Part shown: positions 17,104-25,352 of the stretch, one piece after another
Numbering within the stretch: position 1 is the stretch's first letter
Layout of the letters: every line of letters begins with the position of its first letter
NCBI RefSeq assembly: GCF_001895025.1
Contig: NZ_BCXI01000002.1
Span: 1 to 32,716 of the forward strand
DNA: 32,716 nt
Reading direction: 5' to 3'
DNA from: Rhodococcus zopfii NBRC 100606 = JCM 9919
GTDB taxonomy: Bacteria > Actinomycetota > Actinomycetes > Mycobacteriales > Mycobacteriaceae
Notes under the pieces: model-generated
The model's database searches: none
What the model was told of the DNA's origin: nothing
Seen by the model: only the letters and a program-made list of their open reading frames with translations
Position numbers and translations under genes: made by a program

Positions 17104-17937
17104 TCACGGGTGGATCAGCACGTCCAGGCCCCGCTGGAAATCGGCGACCCGCCGGGAAAGGGCGTTGTGGCCACCGTTGACGATCTCCGACACCCGGACG
17201 ATCCCTGCGGTGTCCGCGACCTGATTGAGGTTGCGCGATGTCCAGTACCAGGCGGCGGTGGTGAAGGCATTCTCCGGCGCGGCAAGCAATTCGGGGTGCG
17301 CAACGTAGTCCACTCCGGTGTGCTCGCTGAGCTTTTCGTAGTTGTGCCGACCCGTGATCTGGATGGCGCCACGGCCTTTGAAACGTTCGCCGTCGCCGGG
17401 CTGGGTGTTGCCGAGATCGGCTCGACCCTCGTAGGCGCGTCCGGAGGCGTACTCCTCGAAGGTCCGGAAGGAATCGGACTCGACAGCGAGCTGGGCGATG
17501 AACGCTGCCTGCCGGACCGGTGTGTCGATGCCGTTGTGCGTCATCGCGTCGTTCAGCGGGGCGATGTACTGACCGATCTTCTCGGGCTGGATGCCCGGCA
17601 CGATGCGCGCCAGATCGTCGGGGGTGACGGCGAGTGGCGCAGGCGCCGGAGGAGGCGCAGGGGAAGGCTCTGCCGGGACGTCGGACCCCTCCGTGGAGGC
17701 CGCGGGATCGACGGCCGCAGAGTCGTCGGTCTCAGCCCATCCCGCGGTGGAGAGGGTCGTGAGGTCCAGTGCCAAGAGCCGGTCGCCGGGTTCCTGGAAC
17801 CGAGTCGGTACCGAAGGGACCGGATCAGCGTTGGCGACGGACGTACCGACCCCGACGACGGTGGTTGTGGCAGTGGTGATCATGGCTGCCGCGGCGAGGG
17901 CGGCACGGAATCGGCGGCGCGAATGTGAAACGGACAT
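17104..17937 (-). CDS. Tat-exported GH19-like cell-wall hydrolase
   Basis: A 277-residue secreted protein. The N-terminus has a twin-arginine signal (SRRRFRA, a hydrophobic alanine-rich core, likely cleavage after ANA at 37). A proline-rich linker (about 75-100) precedes a chitinase GH19/lysozyme-like domain with AFIAQLAVESDSF (catalytic Glu expected in AVES), EYASGRAYEGRADLGNTQPGDG, FKGRGAIQITGRHNY and AAWYWTSRNLNQVAD. Members of this group cleave chitin or peptidoglycan glycan strands; phage endolysins share the fold. Exported to the envelope, it may act in wall remodelling or against other bacteria. The start at 17937 has GGAG 9 bases upstream. The leader between the gene and its probable promoter is long and can fold (see 17957-17977). 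Confidence 0.85.
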   Translation of the reverse strand: MSVSHSRRRFRAALAAAAMITTATTTVVGVGTSVANADPVPSVPTRFQEPGDRLLALDLTTLSTAGWAETDDSAAVDPAASTEGSDVPAEPSPAPPPAPAPLAVTPDDLARIVPGIQPEKIGQYIAPLNDAMTHNGIDTPVRQAAFIAQLAVESDSFRTFEEYASGRAYEGRADLGNTQPGDGERFKGRGAIQITGRHNYEKLSEHTGVDYVAHPELLAAPENAFTTAAWYWTSRNLNQVADTAGIVRVSEIVNGGHNALSRRVADFQRGLDVLIHP

Positions 17938-17956
17938 GGGTCGTGCTCCAAGATTC

Positions 17957-17977
17957 GGCCGAAGGGTTCGTTCGGCC
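17957..17977 (-). promoter_or_regulatory. Hairpin in the leader of the GH19-like gene
   Basis: GGCCGAA (17957-17963) and TTCGGCC (17971-17977) form a perfect 7-bp stem with a 7-base loop, about 10 bases upstream of the GGAG ribosome site. It could affect translation or act in attenuation. Confidence 0.4.
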
Positions 17978-18051
17978 TTCAAAACGGGGCCACGGGCGCT
18001 ACCGAAGGGAAGTCGTTGCTCCCTGTAGGATCACCATCGAGCGGCCTAAAG

Positions 18052-18067
18052 GTCACAACCAGGTAAC
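18052..18067. promoter_or_regulatory. GTCAC-n6-GTAAC direct repeat (MtrA/GlnR-like box)
   Basis: GTCAC (18052-18056) and GTAAC (18063-18067) are 11 bases apart, one helical turn. Half-sites of this kind are reported for the actinobacterial response regulators MtrA and GlnR. MtrA controls wall hydrolases, which suits the GH19-like gene 115 bases away. A single copy is weak evidence. Confidence 0.35.
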
Positions 18068-18272
18068 GTCGCAGGTAGGCGGGTTTTCAAGGCATTGTGG
18101 CCGACGTCATCTTGACGCGGCGCAAGTGACCCACGTCGCACCCCGCCCCGATTCGGTCCCTCCGAGCCACCCGGCGGGACCGCCCCGGACACCGGGCCGC
18201 CGCGACCCGCCCACCCCGCCCAGCCCGGCAGTGAGCGCACGCAGTGAATCCACACCTATTCTCCTGCAACAG

Positions 18273-18286
18273 GATTCGGCCGAATC
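18273..18286. promoter_or_regulatory. 14-bp perfect palindrome GATTCGGCCGAATC
   Basis: GATTCGGCCGAATC lies between the GH19-like and PhoX-family genes. Its first 12 bases recur at 17952-17963, in the hydrolase leader. The repeat of the same word in one intergenic region suggests a protein-binding site, though the leader copy may simply be part of the hairpin there. Confidence 0.4.
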
Positions 18287-18618
18287 AATCTTCCGGGCGA
18301 GTCCTCGGCCCCGACTCACCGACGGCGCAGCCCCGATGTGCGCCGCACCCGCGTCCTCTCCGACACGAATCGGGTACGACAACCGCCCGCCAGCGGCCCG
18401 CCGTGACCGGATCGTGGCCCATTACACACAACCGCGACGAGTTGCTGCGACCCGGTTTCGATCCGTTCGTCCTTCCCACAACACGCGGCGGGCCCGCCCC
18501 GCCGGCCTTCGGTGTCCGGCATCTGCCGGGCGCCGCTCTCCGTTCACCTTCTCGTTCCCTACGTCACGTTTCCGCCTTCTACGGTGCCCGCGGAACGCGA
18601 ATCGACGAGGGAGTACAC

Positions 18619-20691
18619 GTGCGCATCAAGGACCTGCCGCTGTTCGTCACCCACGACGGGAAGTCGTCGCGGGCGAACATCACCTGCCGCTACAAGTGTG
18701 GCGACGCGTGCTCGCACGCGGTACCGAACGTCTCCGGCGGCGCCTACTTCGGGGACCTCGTGCGGAACGCGGTGTCGCGGCGCGGGGTGCTGCGCGGTGG
18801 CGCGATGGCGGTCCTCGCGGTCGGCGCGGGCGGGGTGCTCACGGCCTGCTCGGACGACGCGAGTGCGGGGGAGACACCGGCTCCCGGCACCGGCGACCTC
18901 GGGCCCGTCGCCCGCGGAACCGACTTCACGCCCGTCGCCCCGAACACCACGGACGCGGTGACCGTTCCCGACGGCTACGACCAGGCCGTCGTGATCCGCT
19001 GGGGCGACCCGGTGCTGCCCGATGCGCCCGCGTTCGACATCGCGAATCAGACCGCGGCGGCGCAGGAGAAGCAGTTCGGATTCAACAACGACTTCGCGGG
19101 TCTGCTGCCCGTCGAGGGCGTGCCGAACGCCTACCTGCTGGTCGTCAACCACGAATACACGACCGAACCGTTCATGTTCGCCGGGTACGACGCGGAGAAC
19201 CCCACCGAGGAGCAGGTGCGGATCGGCTGGGCCAACCACGGACTGTCCGTCGTGCAGGTCAAGGGTGAGCCCGGAACAGGGCGTCTCACACCGGAATTCG
19301 GACAGTACAACCGTCGCATCACCGGCCTGACCGAGTTCGCCGTCACCGGTCCCGCCGCCGGCAGCGACCTGCTGAAGACGACCGCGGACCCGACCGGCAC
19401 CCGGGTGCTCGGAACACTCAACAACTGCTCGGGTGGGCTCACCCCGTGGGGCACCGTGCTCTCCGGCGAGGAGAACTTCAACCAGTACTTCGCGAACGCC
19501 GAGCAGGTCACCGATCCGGTCGTCGCCGGACGGCTCGCCCGGTACGGCATCGAAGGCGGTGCGTCCGAACGCAAGTGGGAACGGTTCGATCCCCGGTTCG
19601 ATGTCACAGCGACCCCGAACGAGGTCAACCGCTTCGGCTGGGTCGTCGAGGTGAACCCGTGGGACGCGACGTCGGTGCCGGTCAAGCACACCGCGCTGGG
19701 CCGGTTCAAGCACGAGGCCGCGACCATCCACGTCACCGCCGACGGCACGGTGGTCGCGTACAGCGGCGACGACGAACGCTTCGACTACATGTACAAGTTC
19801 GTCTCCTCGCGGAAGATGCAGGACGGCAATTCGCAGGCGGCGATGCGCCACAACATGACCCTGCTCGACGCGGGCACCCTGTACGTCGCGCAGCTCACCG
19901 GCGACAACCCCGATGCGATCGACGGCACCGGAACCCTCCCGGAGGGCGGGGCGTTCACCGGCGCAGGCACGTGGATTCCGTTGCTGCGCACCAACGAGGA
20001 CGGGTCCGCGGAGTCCCTGGTCGACGGCATGTCGGCCGACGAGGTCGCGGTCTTCACCCGCCTCGCCGGCGACAAGGTCGGCGCCACCAAGATGGACCGG
20101 CCGGAGGACTTCGAACCGAACCCGGCGACCGGCAAGGTCTACGTGGCCCTGACCAACAACTCGAAGCGCGGCGTCGACGGCAAACCCGCTGCCGACGAGG
20201 CGAATCCGCGTGTCAACAACAAGAACGGTCAGGTGCTCGAGATCGACGACGATCACGCCGGCACCGCATTCACGTGGAATCTGCTGCTGGTGTGCGGCGA
20301 CCCCGAAGCGGCCGACACCTACTTCGGTGGATTCGACAAGTCGCAGGTCAGCCCGATCTCGTGTCCCGACAACCTGGCGTTCGATCCGCACGGCAACCTG
20401 TGGATCAGCACCGACGGCAACGCCCTGAAGTCCAACGACGGGCTGTTCGCGGTGGTGCTCGACGGGCCACGCCGCGGCGAGACCAAGCAGTTCCTCACCG
20501 TCCCGATCGGTGCCGAGACCTGCGGTCCCATCGTCCAGGAGAACCGCGTCGTGGTGTGTGTGCAGCACCCGGGGGAGACCGACGACGCGTCGTGGGACGC
20601 TCCCGCCTCGCACTGGCCCGACGGCGGTGCCGCCCAGCCGCGGCCCGCGGTGGTCGCAGCGTGGAAGTCCGGCGGGCTGATCGGGGCCTGA
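18619..20691 (+). CDS. PhoX-family (DUF839) Tat-exported phosphatase-like protein
   Basis: A 690-residue exported protein of the PhoX/DUF839 group, whose characterised members are calcium- and iron-dependent alkaline phosphatases. A Cys-rich N-terminal stretch (CRYKCGDACSH, 23-33) precedes a twin-arginine motif (SRRGVLRG, 53-60) and a lipobox-like LTAC (74-77), so it may be a Tat lipoprotein. Family segments include FGFNNDFAGLLP, LVVNHEYTTEPFMF, CSGGLTPWGTVLSGEENFNQYF, FKHEAATIH and RPEDFEPNPATGKVYVALTNN, and CPDNLAFDPHGNLWISTDGN. The start is GTG at 18619 with GAGGGAG upstream; longer frames upstream are unsupported. It probably releases phosphate from organic esters outside the cell. No Pho box was recognised. 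Confidence 0.9.
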   Translation: MRIKDLPLFVTHDGKSSRANITCRYKCGDACSHAVPNVSGGAYFGDLVRNAVSRRGVLRGGAMAVLAVGAGGVLTACSDDASAGETPAPGTGDLGPVARGTDFTPVAPNTTDAVTVPDGYDQAVVIRWGDPVLPDAPAFDIANQTAAAQEKQFGFNNDFAGLLPVEGVPNAYLLVVNHEYTTEPFMFAGYDAENPTEEQVRIGWANHGLSVVQVKGEPGTGRLTPEFGQYNRRITGLTEFAVTGPAAGSDLLKTTADPTGTRVLGTLNNCSGGLTPWGTVLSGEENFNQYFANAEQVTDPVVAGRLARYGIEGGASERKWERFDPRFDVTATPNEVNRFGWVVEVNPWDATSVPVKHTALGRFKHEAATIHVTADGTVVAYSGDDERFDYMYKFVSSRKMQDGNSQAAMRHNMTLLDAGTLYVAQLTGDNPDAIDGTGTLPEGGAFTGAGTWIPLLRTNEDGSAESLVDGMSADEVAVFTRLAGDKVGATKMDRPEDFEPNPATGKVYVALTNNSKRGVDGKPAADEANPRVNNKNGQVLEIDDDHAGTAFTWNLLLVCGDPEAADTYFGGFDKSQVSPISCPDNLAFDPHGNLWISTDGNALKSNDGLFAVVLDGPRRGETKQFLTVPIGAETCGPIVQENRVVVCVQHPGETDDASWDAPASHWPDGGAAQPRPAVVAAWKSGGLIGA

Positions 20692-20701
20692 CGGCCCGGT
20701 G

Positions 20702-20737
20702 TGCCCTTTCGGCGGCCCGAACCGCCGAAGGGGCGCG
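20702..20737. terminator. Strong bidirectional terminator hairpin
   Basis: Arms GCCCTTTCGGCGG (20704-20716) and CCGCCGAAGGGGC (20723-20735) pair over 13 bp with one T-G wobble and a 6-base loop; two more outer pairs are possible. It sits between the converging PhoX-family (stop 20691) and PucR (stop 20746) genes and can serve both. Confidence 0.75.
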
Positions 20738-20745
20738 CCGGCGCG

Positions 20746-22044
20746 TCAGCGCAGCACGGAACCGCCCAGGTACTCGCAGGCCTGCAGGGCGAGCGCGATG
20801 TCCAGTTTGTCGTGCGTGGCGGGTGCGCGGGTGGGGTCGCCGAGCGCCTTGCCGACCCGGTACTTGACGGTGTTGCGGTGCAGGTTCAACCGTTCGGCGG
20901 TGCGCAGGTGACTCTCACCGGTGGCGAAGTAGGTACCCAACGTCACCCGCAGCATCGCGGCCTGTTCGGTGTCGTCCGCGAGGGGACCGAGTACCTCACC
21001 GACCCAGGCCCGGGCGGCGTCGAGGTTGCGGGCGAGCAGCGACACGACGGCGACACCCCGATCACCGAATCCGATGACGCGGCGCCGTGAGGTGCTCTGC
21101 ACCATGGCAATCGAATACGCGGCCCGGGCCTGCTCGTGGCTGCGCCGGAACCCGGCGAGACCGGTCGCGGGCAGGCCGACCGCGACGCGGCCGGTGGAGT
21201 GGGCAGCGACGACGGCGGCGAGTTCGGCCGTGTCGATCGTGGGCGGGCGCCGCCCGAACGGCAGCCACGCCCACACCGTGCGGCGGTCGACGGCGGTGAG
21301 GATCGGCGGGCCGTCCGCACCGAGATGGTCCGCGACGTCCCGGACGAGGTGGTCGAGGGGGCTGACACCGCCGTCGGCGGGCTCGGTGGTGGTCCACACG
21401 ATCACCGCGAGGTGACAACGGCCGAGACGGTACCCGGTCTCGGATTCGAAGACCGCCGAGTCCGTTTCGGATCCCTCGACGAGTCCGTGGATCAGCGCCG
21501 AGTGGACGTTGCCGCGCGCCGCCGACCAGCGGTGCCGTTCCTGTTCGTAGGCGTCGAACACGTACAGGGTGATCCGGTCGATGTAGCGGGAGACCACCGC
21601 CGAGAGGTTGTCGACGACATCGAGGACCAGATCCGCCGGCAGGTCCATCGAGCGGACCTCGTCGACGCACATCCGGATGAAGTCGTTCTGGCCGAGGTGA
21701 TAGGCCCGCACCAGCGAGTGCGACGGCACCTCCCGCTGGGCCAGGCGCAGCGCGTATTCCACCGCCGCCGTGGTGGGATGGAGATGCTCGGCCGGAATAT
21801 CGTTGGCGAGCACGTGGATCAGGGTTGCGATGTTGCCGTGCACGCTCGCCTCGAGCAGCTCGACCAGTTGCGGATCTTCGTCGAGCTGCTCGACCTCGCG
21901 GGCCATCATCGCGGTCATCGCGCGGGTGATCTCCCGCTGGCGGTCGTCGAACCGCTGCGCGATCTCGGTGACGACGCGGCGGACCTCGTCGCTGCCCGGT
22001 GGTGACCCGCGCCGCACGATGTCCGCCGGGATCGGCTCAGCCAC
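20746..22044 (-). CDS. PucR/CdaR-family transcriptional regulator
   Basis: A 432-residue regulator. The C-terminal helix-turn-helix is the PucR type (LGTYFATGESHLRTAERLNL, then HRNTVKYRVGKALG), preceded by the degenerate GGDEF-like middle region (RVAVGLPATGLAGFRRSHEQARAA) typical of the family. The N-terminal 170 residues are a helical sensor-like region (IAQRFDDRQREITRAM, SLVRAYHLGQNDF). PucR regulators respond to small metabolites. The GTG start at 22044 lies inside the end of the FAD oxidoreductase gene, which overlaps it by 8 bases, so it is last in that operon and probably controls it. The signal is unknown. Confidence 0.9.
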   Translation of the reverse strand: MAEPIPADIVRRGSPPGSDEVRRVVTEIAQRFDDRQREITRAMTAMMAREVEQLDEDPQLVELLEASVHGNIATLIHVLANDIPAEHLHPTTAAVEYALRLAQREVPSHSLVRAYHLGQNDFIRMCVDEVRSMDLPADLVLDVVDNLSAVVSRYIDRITLYVFDAYEQERHRWSAARGNVHSALIHGLVEGSETDSAVFESETGYRLGRCHLAVIVWTTTEPADGGVSPLDHLVRDVADHLGADGPPILTAVDRRTVWAWLPFGRRPPTIDTAELAAVVAAHSTGRVAVGLPATGLAGFRRSHEQARAAYSIAMVQSTSRRRVIGFGDRGVAVVSLLARNLDAARAWVGEVLGPLADDTEQAAMLRVTLGTYFATGESHLRTAERLNLHRNTVKYRVGKALGDPTRAPATHDKLDIALALQACEYLGGSVLR

Positions 22045-23461
22045 GGCTGCCCCGCAGATGACGCAATGCGGATTCGGCGGCGTTGTAGCCGCACATGCCG
22101 TGTGCGCCCGCACCCGGCGGGGTGGACGCCGAACACAGGAACACCCCGGGGACACCGATCCGATACGGGTCGAGCGCAATTCGCGGACGGAACACCACCT
22201 GCACGCCCCCGTTCGCGCCGCCGATGATGTCGCCGCCCACCTGGTTCGGGTTGTCCCGCGCCAGGTCCGCCGGGGCGGTCACCGCAGTGGCGACGACCCG
22301 GTCGCGGAAGCCGGGGGCGAACCGCTCGATCTGTGCGACCACGGCGGCGGTCGCGTCTCCGGTGTATCCGGCGGGTACGTGCGCGTAGGCGTACACCGGG
22401 TTCACGCCGTCGTGGGACCGGCTCGGATCGGCGACGTACTGCTGGCCCAGCAGCACGAACGGCCGGTCCGGCATCCGGCCCGACGCGACATCCCGTTCGG
22501 CACCGGCGATCTCGTCGAACTCGCCGCCGAGGTGCACGGTCCCGGCGCGACCGCACGCCGGGTCGGCCCACGGGATCGGCCCGTCGATCGCGAAGTCGAC
22601 CTTGAAGGCTCCCGGTGCGTGCCGGAACTTCTTGTACGACTTCGTGATCCGCGAGGGCACCGCATCGCCGAGAATCTCGAGGGCCGCCCCCGGGGCGACG
22701 TCGAGGAGCACGACGTCGGCCGCCGGGATGTCCGCGGCCCGGCGCACCCGCACACCCGTGTGGATCTTGCCGCCGTGCTCGGCCAGCTGGGCGGCGAGCG
22801 CGCGGGAGATCGCGGCGGACCCGCCCTCCGCGACCGGCCATCCGTATCGGTGCCCGGCTGCGGTGATCATCAATCCGACCGCGGACGTCGCCGGCCGGTC
22901 CAGCCGGTGGTAGGCGTGCGCGGCCACCCCACCGAACAGCGCCCGTGCCTTCGGGGTGCGGAACCAGCGCGCCGCGACGCTGGCCGGCAGCAGCGCCCGC
23001 GGACCGAACGCGGCCAGCCGCAGCGGATGCCGCGGCACGTTCAGGACCGGCCGCATCAGGTCCGCGGCCAGCGCATCGAACCCGCCGGCCAGATCGGTGA
23101 ACATCCGGCGCCACCGCGCCCCGTCGACGCCGAGCCCGGCGGCGGTCTCCTCCAGCGACCGGTACAGCAGCGCGGCCTCGCCGCCGTCCCGGGGATGTGC
23201 GCAGTCGATCTCGGGCCACAACCAGCGCAGCCCGTACCGTTCGAGCCCGAGGGTCTGCAAGTAGGGGGAGCCCGCGCCCATCGGATGGAACGCGGAGCAG
23301 TGGTCGTGGACCAGGCCGGGGACGGTGAGCTCGCCGGAGCGGGTTCCGCCACCGATCTCGTCGGCCGCTTCGAGGACCTGGACGTCCACGCCGCTGCGGG
23401 CGAGGTGGACGGCGGCGGCGAGCCCGTTGGGCCCGCTGCCGACCACGACCGCTGTGCTCAC
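22037..23461 (-). CDS. FAD-dependent oxidoreductase, phytoene-desaturase-like
   Basis: A 474-residue flavoprotein. An N-terminal dinucleotide fold (VVVGSGPNGLAAAVHLARSG, then VLEAADEIGGGTRS) places it in the amine-oxidase/phytoene-desaturase group (COG1233). Family features further on are VAEGGSAAISRALAAQL and the C-terminal GVFLCSASTPPGAGAHGMCG, which closes over the flavin. No crtB, crtE or other carotenoid gene is present, so a carotenoid substrate is not supported. The GTG start at 23461 overlaps the stop of the upstream membrane-protein gene by 4 bases (GTGA) and its own end overlaps the PucR gene, so the three are translationally linked. It may act on a lipid or isoprenoid substrate handled by the membrane partner (inference). 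Confidence 0.88.
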   Translation of the reverse strand: MSTAVVVGSGPNGLAAAVHLARSGVDVQVLEAADEIGGGTRSGELTVPGLVHDHCSAFHPMGAGSPYLQTLGLERYGLRWLWPEIDCAHPRDGGEAALLYRSLEETAAGLGVDGARWRRMFTDLAGGFDALAADLMRPVLNVPRHPLRLAAFGPRALLPASVAARWFRTPKARALFGGVAAHAYHRLDRPATSAVGLMITAAGHRYGWPVAEGGSAAISRALAAQLAEHGGKIHTGVRVRRAADIPAADVVLLDVAPGAALEILGDAVPSRITKSYKKFRHAPGAFKVDFAIDGPIPWADPACGRAGTVHLGGEFDEIAGAERDVASGRMPDRPFVLLGQQYVADPSRSHDGVNPVYAYAHVPAGYTGDATAAVVAQIERFAPGFRDRVVATAVTAPADLARDNPNQVGGDIIGGANGGVQVVFRPRIALDPYRIGVPGVFLCSASTPPGAGAHGMCGYNAAESALRHLRGSRG

Positions 23462-25257
23462 GCCAAGACCTCCCGATCGTCCGTGTCGCGATGCGTGCTC
23501 TTGCGGTCCATTGTCCACTGCACGTCGAACGGGATCGGGCCGTTGGGCAGCCAGGGCTGCTCGGCGACCGCGTCGGCGACCTTGTAGGTGCCCCATTCGA
23601 TCACGCCGACGGCCGCGTCGATCACCTTGTATTCCTGGATGCCGCGATGGATGGGCTGCGATTCGATCCAGGCGACGATGAACTCGCCGGGGGCGAAGTT
23701 GCAGCGCTTCTGGATCGCGGCGATCAGGTGCTCGTTGTGCAGGTGCCCGTCACCGAAGTTGAAGGCGACGATCGAATTGCACGAGAATTCGGCCTCCCGC
23801 AGGTCGTACGTGTCGATGTCGTCACCGAGGTGCCGCATCATCAGCGAGAACAACGCCCGGCCCTGGCTGTGCATCGAACGCCAGCCGAGCAACTGGTGCA
23901 TCACGACGTCCGCGACGTCCGCGGGGTACGAATCGAGCAGCTGGGTGCGGGTGTTCTTCGCGGCCCGGACGAGGTGCCGGTCCAGCTTCTCCTCGGCGCC
24001 CGGGGCGAACGCCCAGGTGGCGGACGCCCAGTTGCCGGCGTACTGCCGCATCGACGGCAGGAACGACACCAGATCGGGCCGCAGATTGCCGAGGACGGGG
24101 AAGAAGCACAGCGCGACGACGATGCCGCCCGCCAGCCACCACGACGACATGTCGGCGACTCCGTAGCCCTCCCACGCGGGGAAGCCCCAGAACAGGAACA
24201 CGGTGGCGTACGCGAAGAGCAGGTTCCACTCCAACGGCACCGCCAGCGGGAACGTCGAGGCGATGAAGAAGTGGAACGCCACCATCAGCAGCACCGCGAG
24301 CAGCGTCACCGTGCGGTTGGTGGAGAACAGCAGGATCACCGGGGTGACGATCTCGACGAGCGTGCCCAGGATGTGGGCGACACCGCTGCCCAGGTGCGAC
24401 GGGCGCAGATCCTCCGGGAAGTTGCGGTAGTGCATCCGCTTGACGCGCTTCGACATCATCCACGGCGTGTTGCTGATCATCGGCGGCACGACCATGGAGA
24501 AGTGCCGGCCGAACTTCGAGACGCCGGCCCCGACCCACACCGTGACGATGAGCAGCTTGAGGGCGACGATCATGTCGACGAACGGCAGGAACGTGAAGAA
24601 CACCATCGCGGGGAGGTACTGCTCGCTGCGGGCCGCGATGAAGATGACCTTGTCCCGCAGGCCGATCACGATGAGCAGCGCGATCAGCGGGGCCACGACG
24701 GCCGGTCGGACGAGGCCCACGTTGTCGGCGACGAGCGCGTCGAGCGATCCGGTGTGCACACCCGGAAGAACCACGGCGACAACGAGGTTCGCCAGCAGGA
24801 TGGCGTAGAGCAGCACGTCGCCGATGGTGCGGCGGTCGCCGGCGGTGCCGGGCACCTTGTCCGGCCATGGGGGGAGCCGGATCGTCTCGGGCTTGAGCCA
24901 GTACCGGAAGCCGCCGGTCATCGGCTTGAAGTGGCCGGCGAGCGGTCCCCACGAACCGGCGAGACCGAGCGATTCGAGCAGCACCGTCCACAGGATCAGC
25001 TTCTGGTAGACGATCGGCTGGTTCCACCACGACGCGACGTCGAACCACGACAGACCCGACGTGAGGGTCGCCAGCGCGGTGCCCGCACCGACGTAGAGGA
25101 TCGCCAGTTTGAGGATGTAGACGGTGTGCACCATCTTCGGGGTTCCGAACCCGTAGTCGGCCCAGTGGGTCGACATGGCACGCAGACGGTCCCGGAATGG
25201 AAGGTCACGAAATGTTGCGGGGTCCACCTCGGGGAAGTGGCCGGTCTTGAATCCCAT
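23458..25257 (-). CDS. Large membrane protein, DUF3556-type
   Basis: A 599-residue protein with eight or more hydrophobic segments in residues about 45-425 and a soluble C-terminal part of about 170 residues. It resembles what I recall as actinobacterial DUF3556 membrane proteins, but this could not be checked. Conspicuous segments are FGTPKMVHTVYILKLAILY, GGFRYWLKPETIRLPPWP, SKFGRHFSMVVPPMISNTPW and YRNFPEDLRPS in the membrane part, and DLREAEFSCNSIVAFNFGDG in the tail. The layout with a histidine-rich membrane part recalls HTTM/vitamin K carboxylase-type proteins, an alternative. No activity can be assigned. The start at 25257 has AGGAGG upstream. It is first in an overlapping operon with the FAD oxidoreductase and PucR genes. 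Confidence 0.75.
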   Translation of the reverse strand: MGFKTGHFPEVDPATFRDLPFRDRLRAMSTHWADYGFGTPKMVHTVYILKLAILYVGAGTALATLTSGLSWFDVASWWNQPIVYQKLILWTVLLESLGLAGSWGPLAGHFKPMTGGFRYWLKPETIRLPPWPDKVPGTAGDRRTIGDVLLYAILLANLVVAVVLPGVHTGSLDALVADNVGLVRPAVVAPLIALLIVIGLRDKVIFIAARSEQYLPAMVFFTFLPFVDMIVALKLLIVTVWVGAGVSKFGRHFSMVVPPMISNTPWMMSKRVKRMHYRNFPEDLRPSHLGSGVAHILGTLVEIVTPVILLFSTNRTVTLLAVLLMVAFHFFIASTFPLAVPLEWNLLFAYATVFLFWGFPAWEGYGVADMSSWWLAGGIVVALCFFPVLGNLRPDLVSFLPSMRQYAGNWASATWAFAPGAEEKLDRHLVRAAKNTRTQLLDSYPADVADVVMHQLLGWRSMHSQGRALFSLMMRHLGDDIDTYDLREAEFSCNSIVAFNFGDGHLHNEHLIAAIQKRCNFAPGEFIVAWIESQPIHRGIQEYKVIDAAVGVIEWGTYKVADAVAEQPWLPNGPIPFDVQWTMDRKSTHRDTDDREVLA

Positions 25258-25288
25258 CGGAATTCGCCTCCTGGGTAGGGGTGATCAC

Positions 25289-25311
25289 CTCACCGGCCCG
25301 CGGCCGGTGAG
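25289..25311 (-). terminator. Perfect 10-bp hairpin between acyl-CoA ligase and DUF3556-type genes
   Basis: Arms CTCACCGGCC (25289-25298) and GGCCGGTGAG (25302-25311) enclose CGC. It lies 41 bases past the ligase stop and 32 bases upstream of the next start. Terminator is the simplest reading; an operator or leader hairpin of the downstream operon is also possible. The palindrome GTGATCAC lies at 25281-25288. Confidence 0.6.
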
Positions 25312-25352
25312 TGGAATGAACGTGCGACGAGTGGGTGGGACTGTGTGGCGGG

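Larger units (their letters stand above)
17938..18618. other. 681-base divergent intergenic region
   Basis: No convincing gene on either strand. It separates the GH19-like gene (leftward) from the PhoX-family gene (rightward). It holds a hairpin near the hydrolase start, a GTCAC-n6-GTAAC direct repeat, and the palindrome at 18273-18286. The part from about 18120 to 18600 shows no other structure I can support. Open frames across it on the plus strand have no ribosome site or recognisable sequence. Confidence 0.6.

Noticed and set aside
17938..18120. c-di-AMP (ydaO) riboswitch in the hydrolase leader
   Set aside because: The leader is structured and the gene type fits, but I could not match the conserved core of this class by eye. 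Recorded only as a test to run.
18244..18618. N-terminal extension of the PhoX-family protein from an upstream GTG
   Set aside because: The 125 extra residues look like translated non-coding sequence, and the GTG at 18619 has a ribosome site and leads directly into the conserved N-terminus.
18559..20613. Long minus-strand open frame of 684 codons opposite the PhoX-family gene
   Set aside because: It is antisense to a clear protein-coding gene, has low-complexity arginine/valine-rich translation and no recognisable motif. Long antisense frames are normal in high-G+C DNA.
22037..23461. Carotenoid biosynthesis by the phytoene-desaturase-like enzyme
   Set aside because: Only the general family is supported. 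No phytoene synthase, prenyl synthase or cyclase is in the window.
23491..25278. Plus-strand open frame of 595 codons opposite the DUF3556-type gene
   Set aside because: The translation is rich in Arg, Glu, Asp and His with no domain, as expected for an antisense frame; the minus-strand gene has membrane segments and a good ribosome site.
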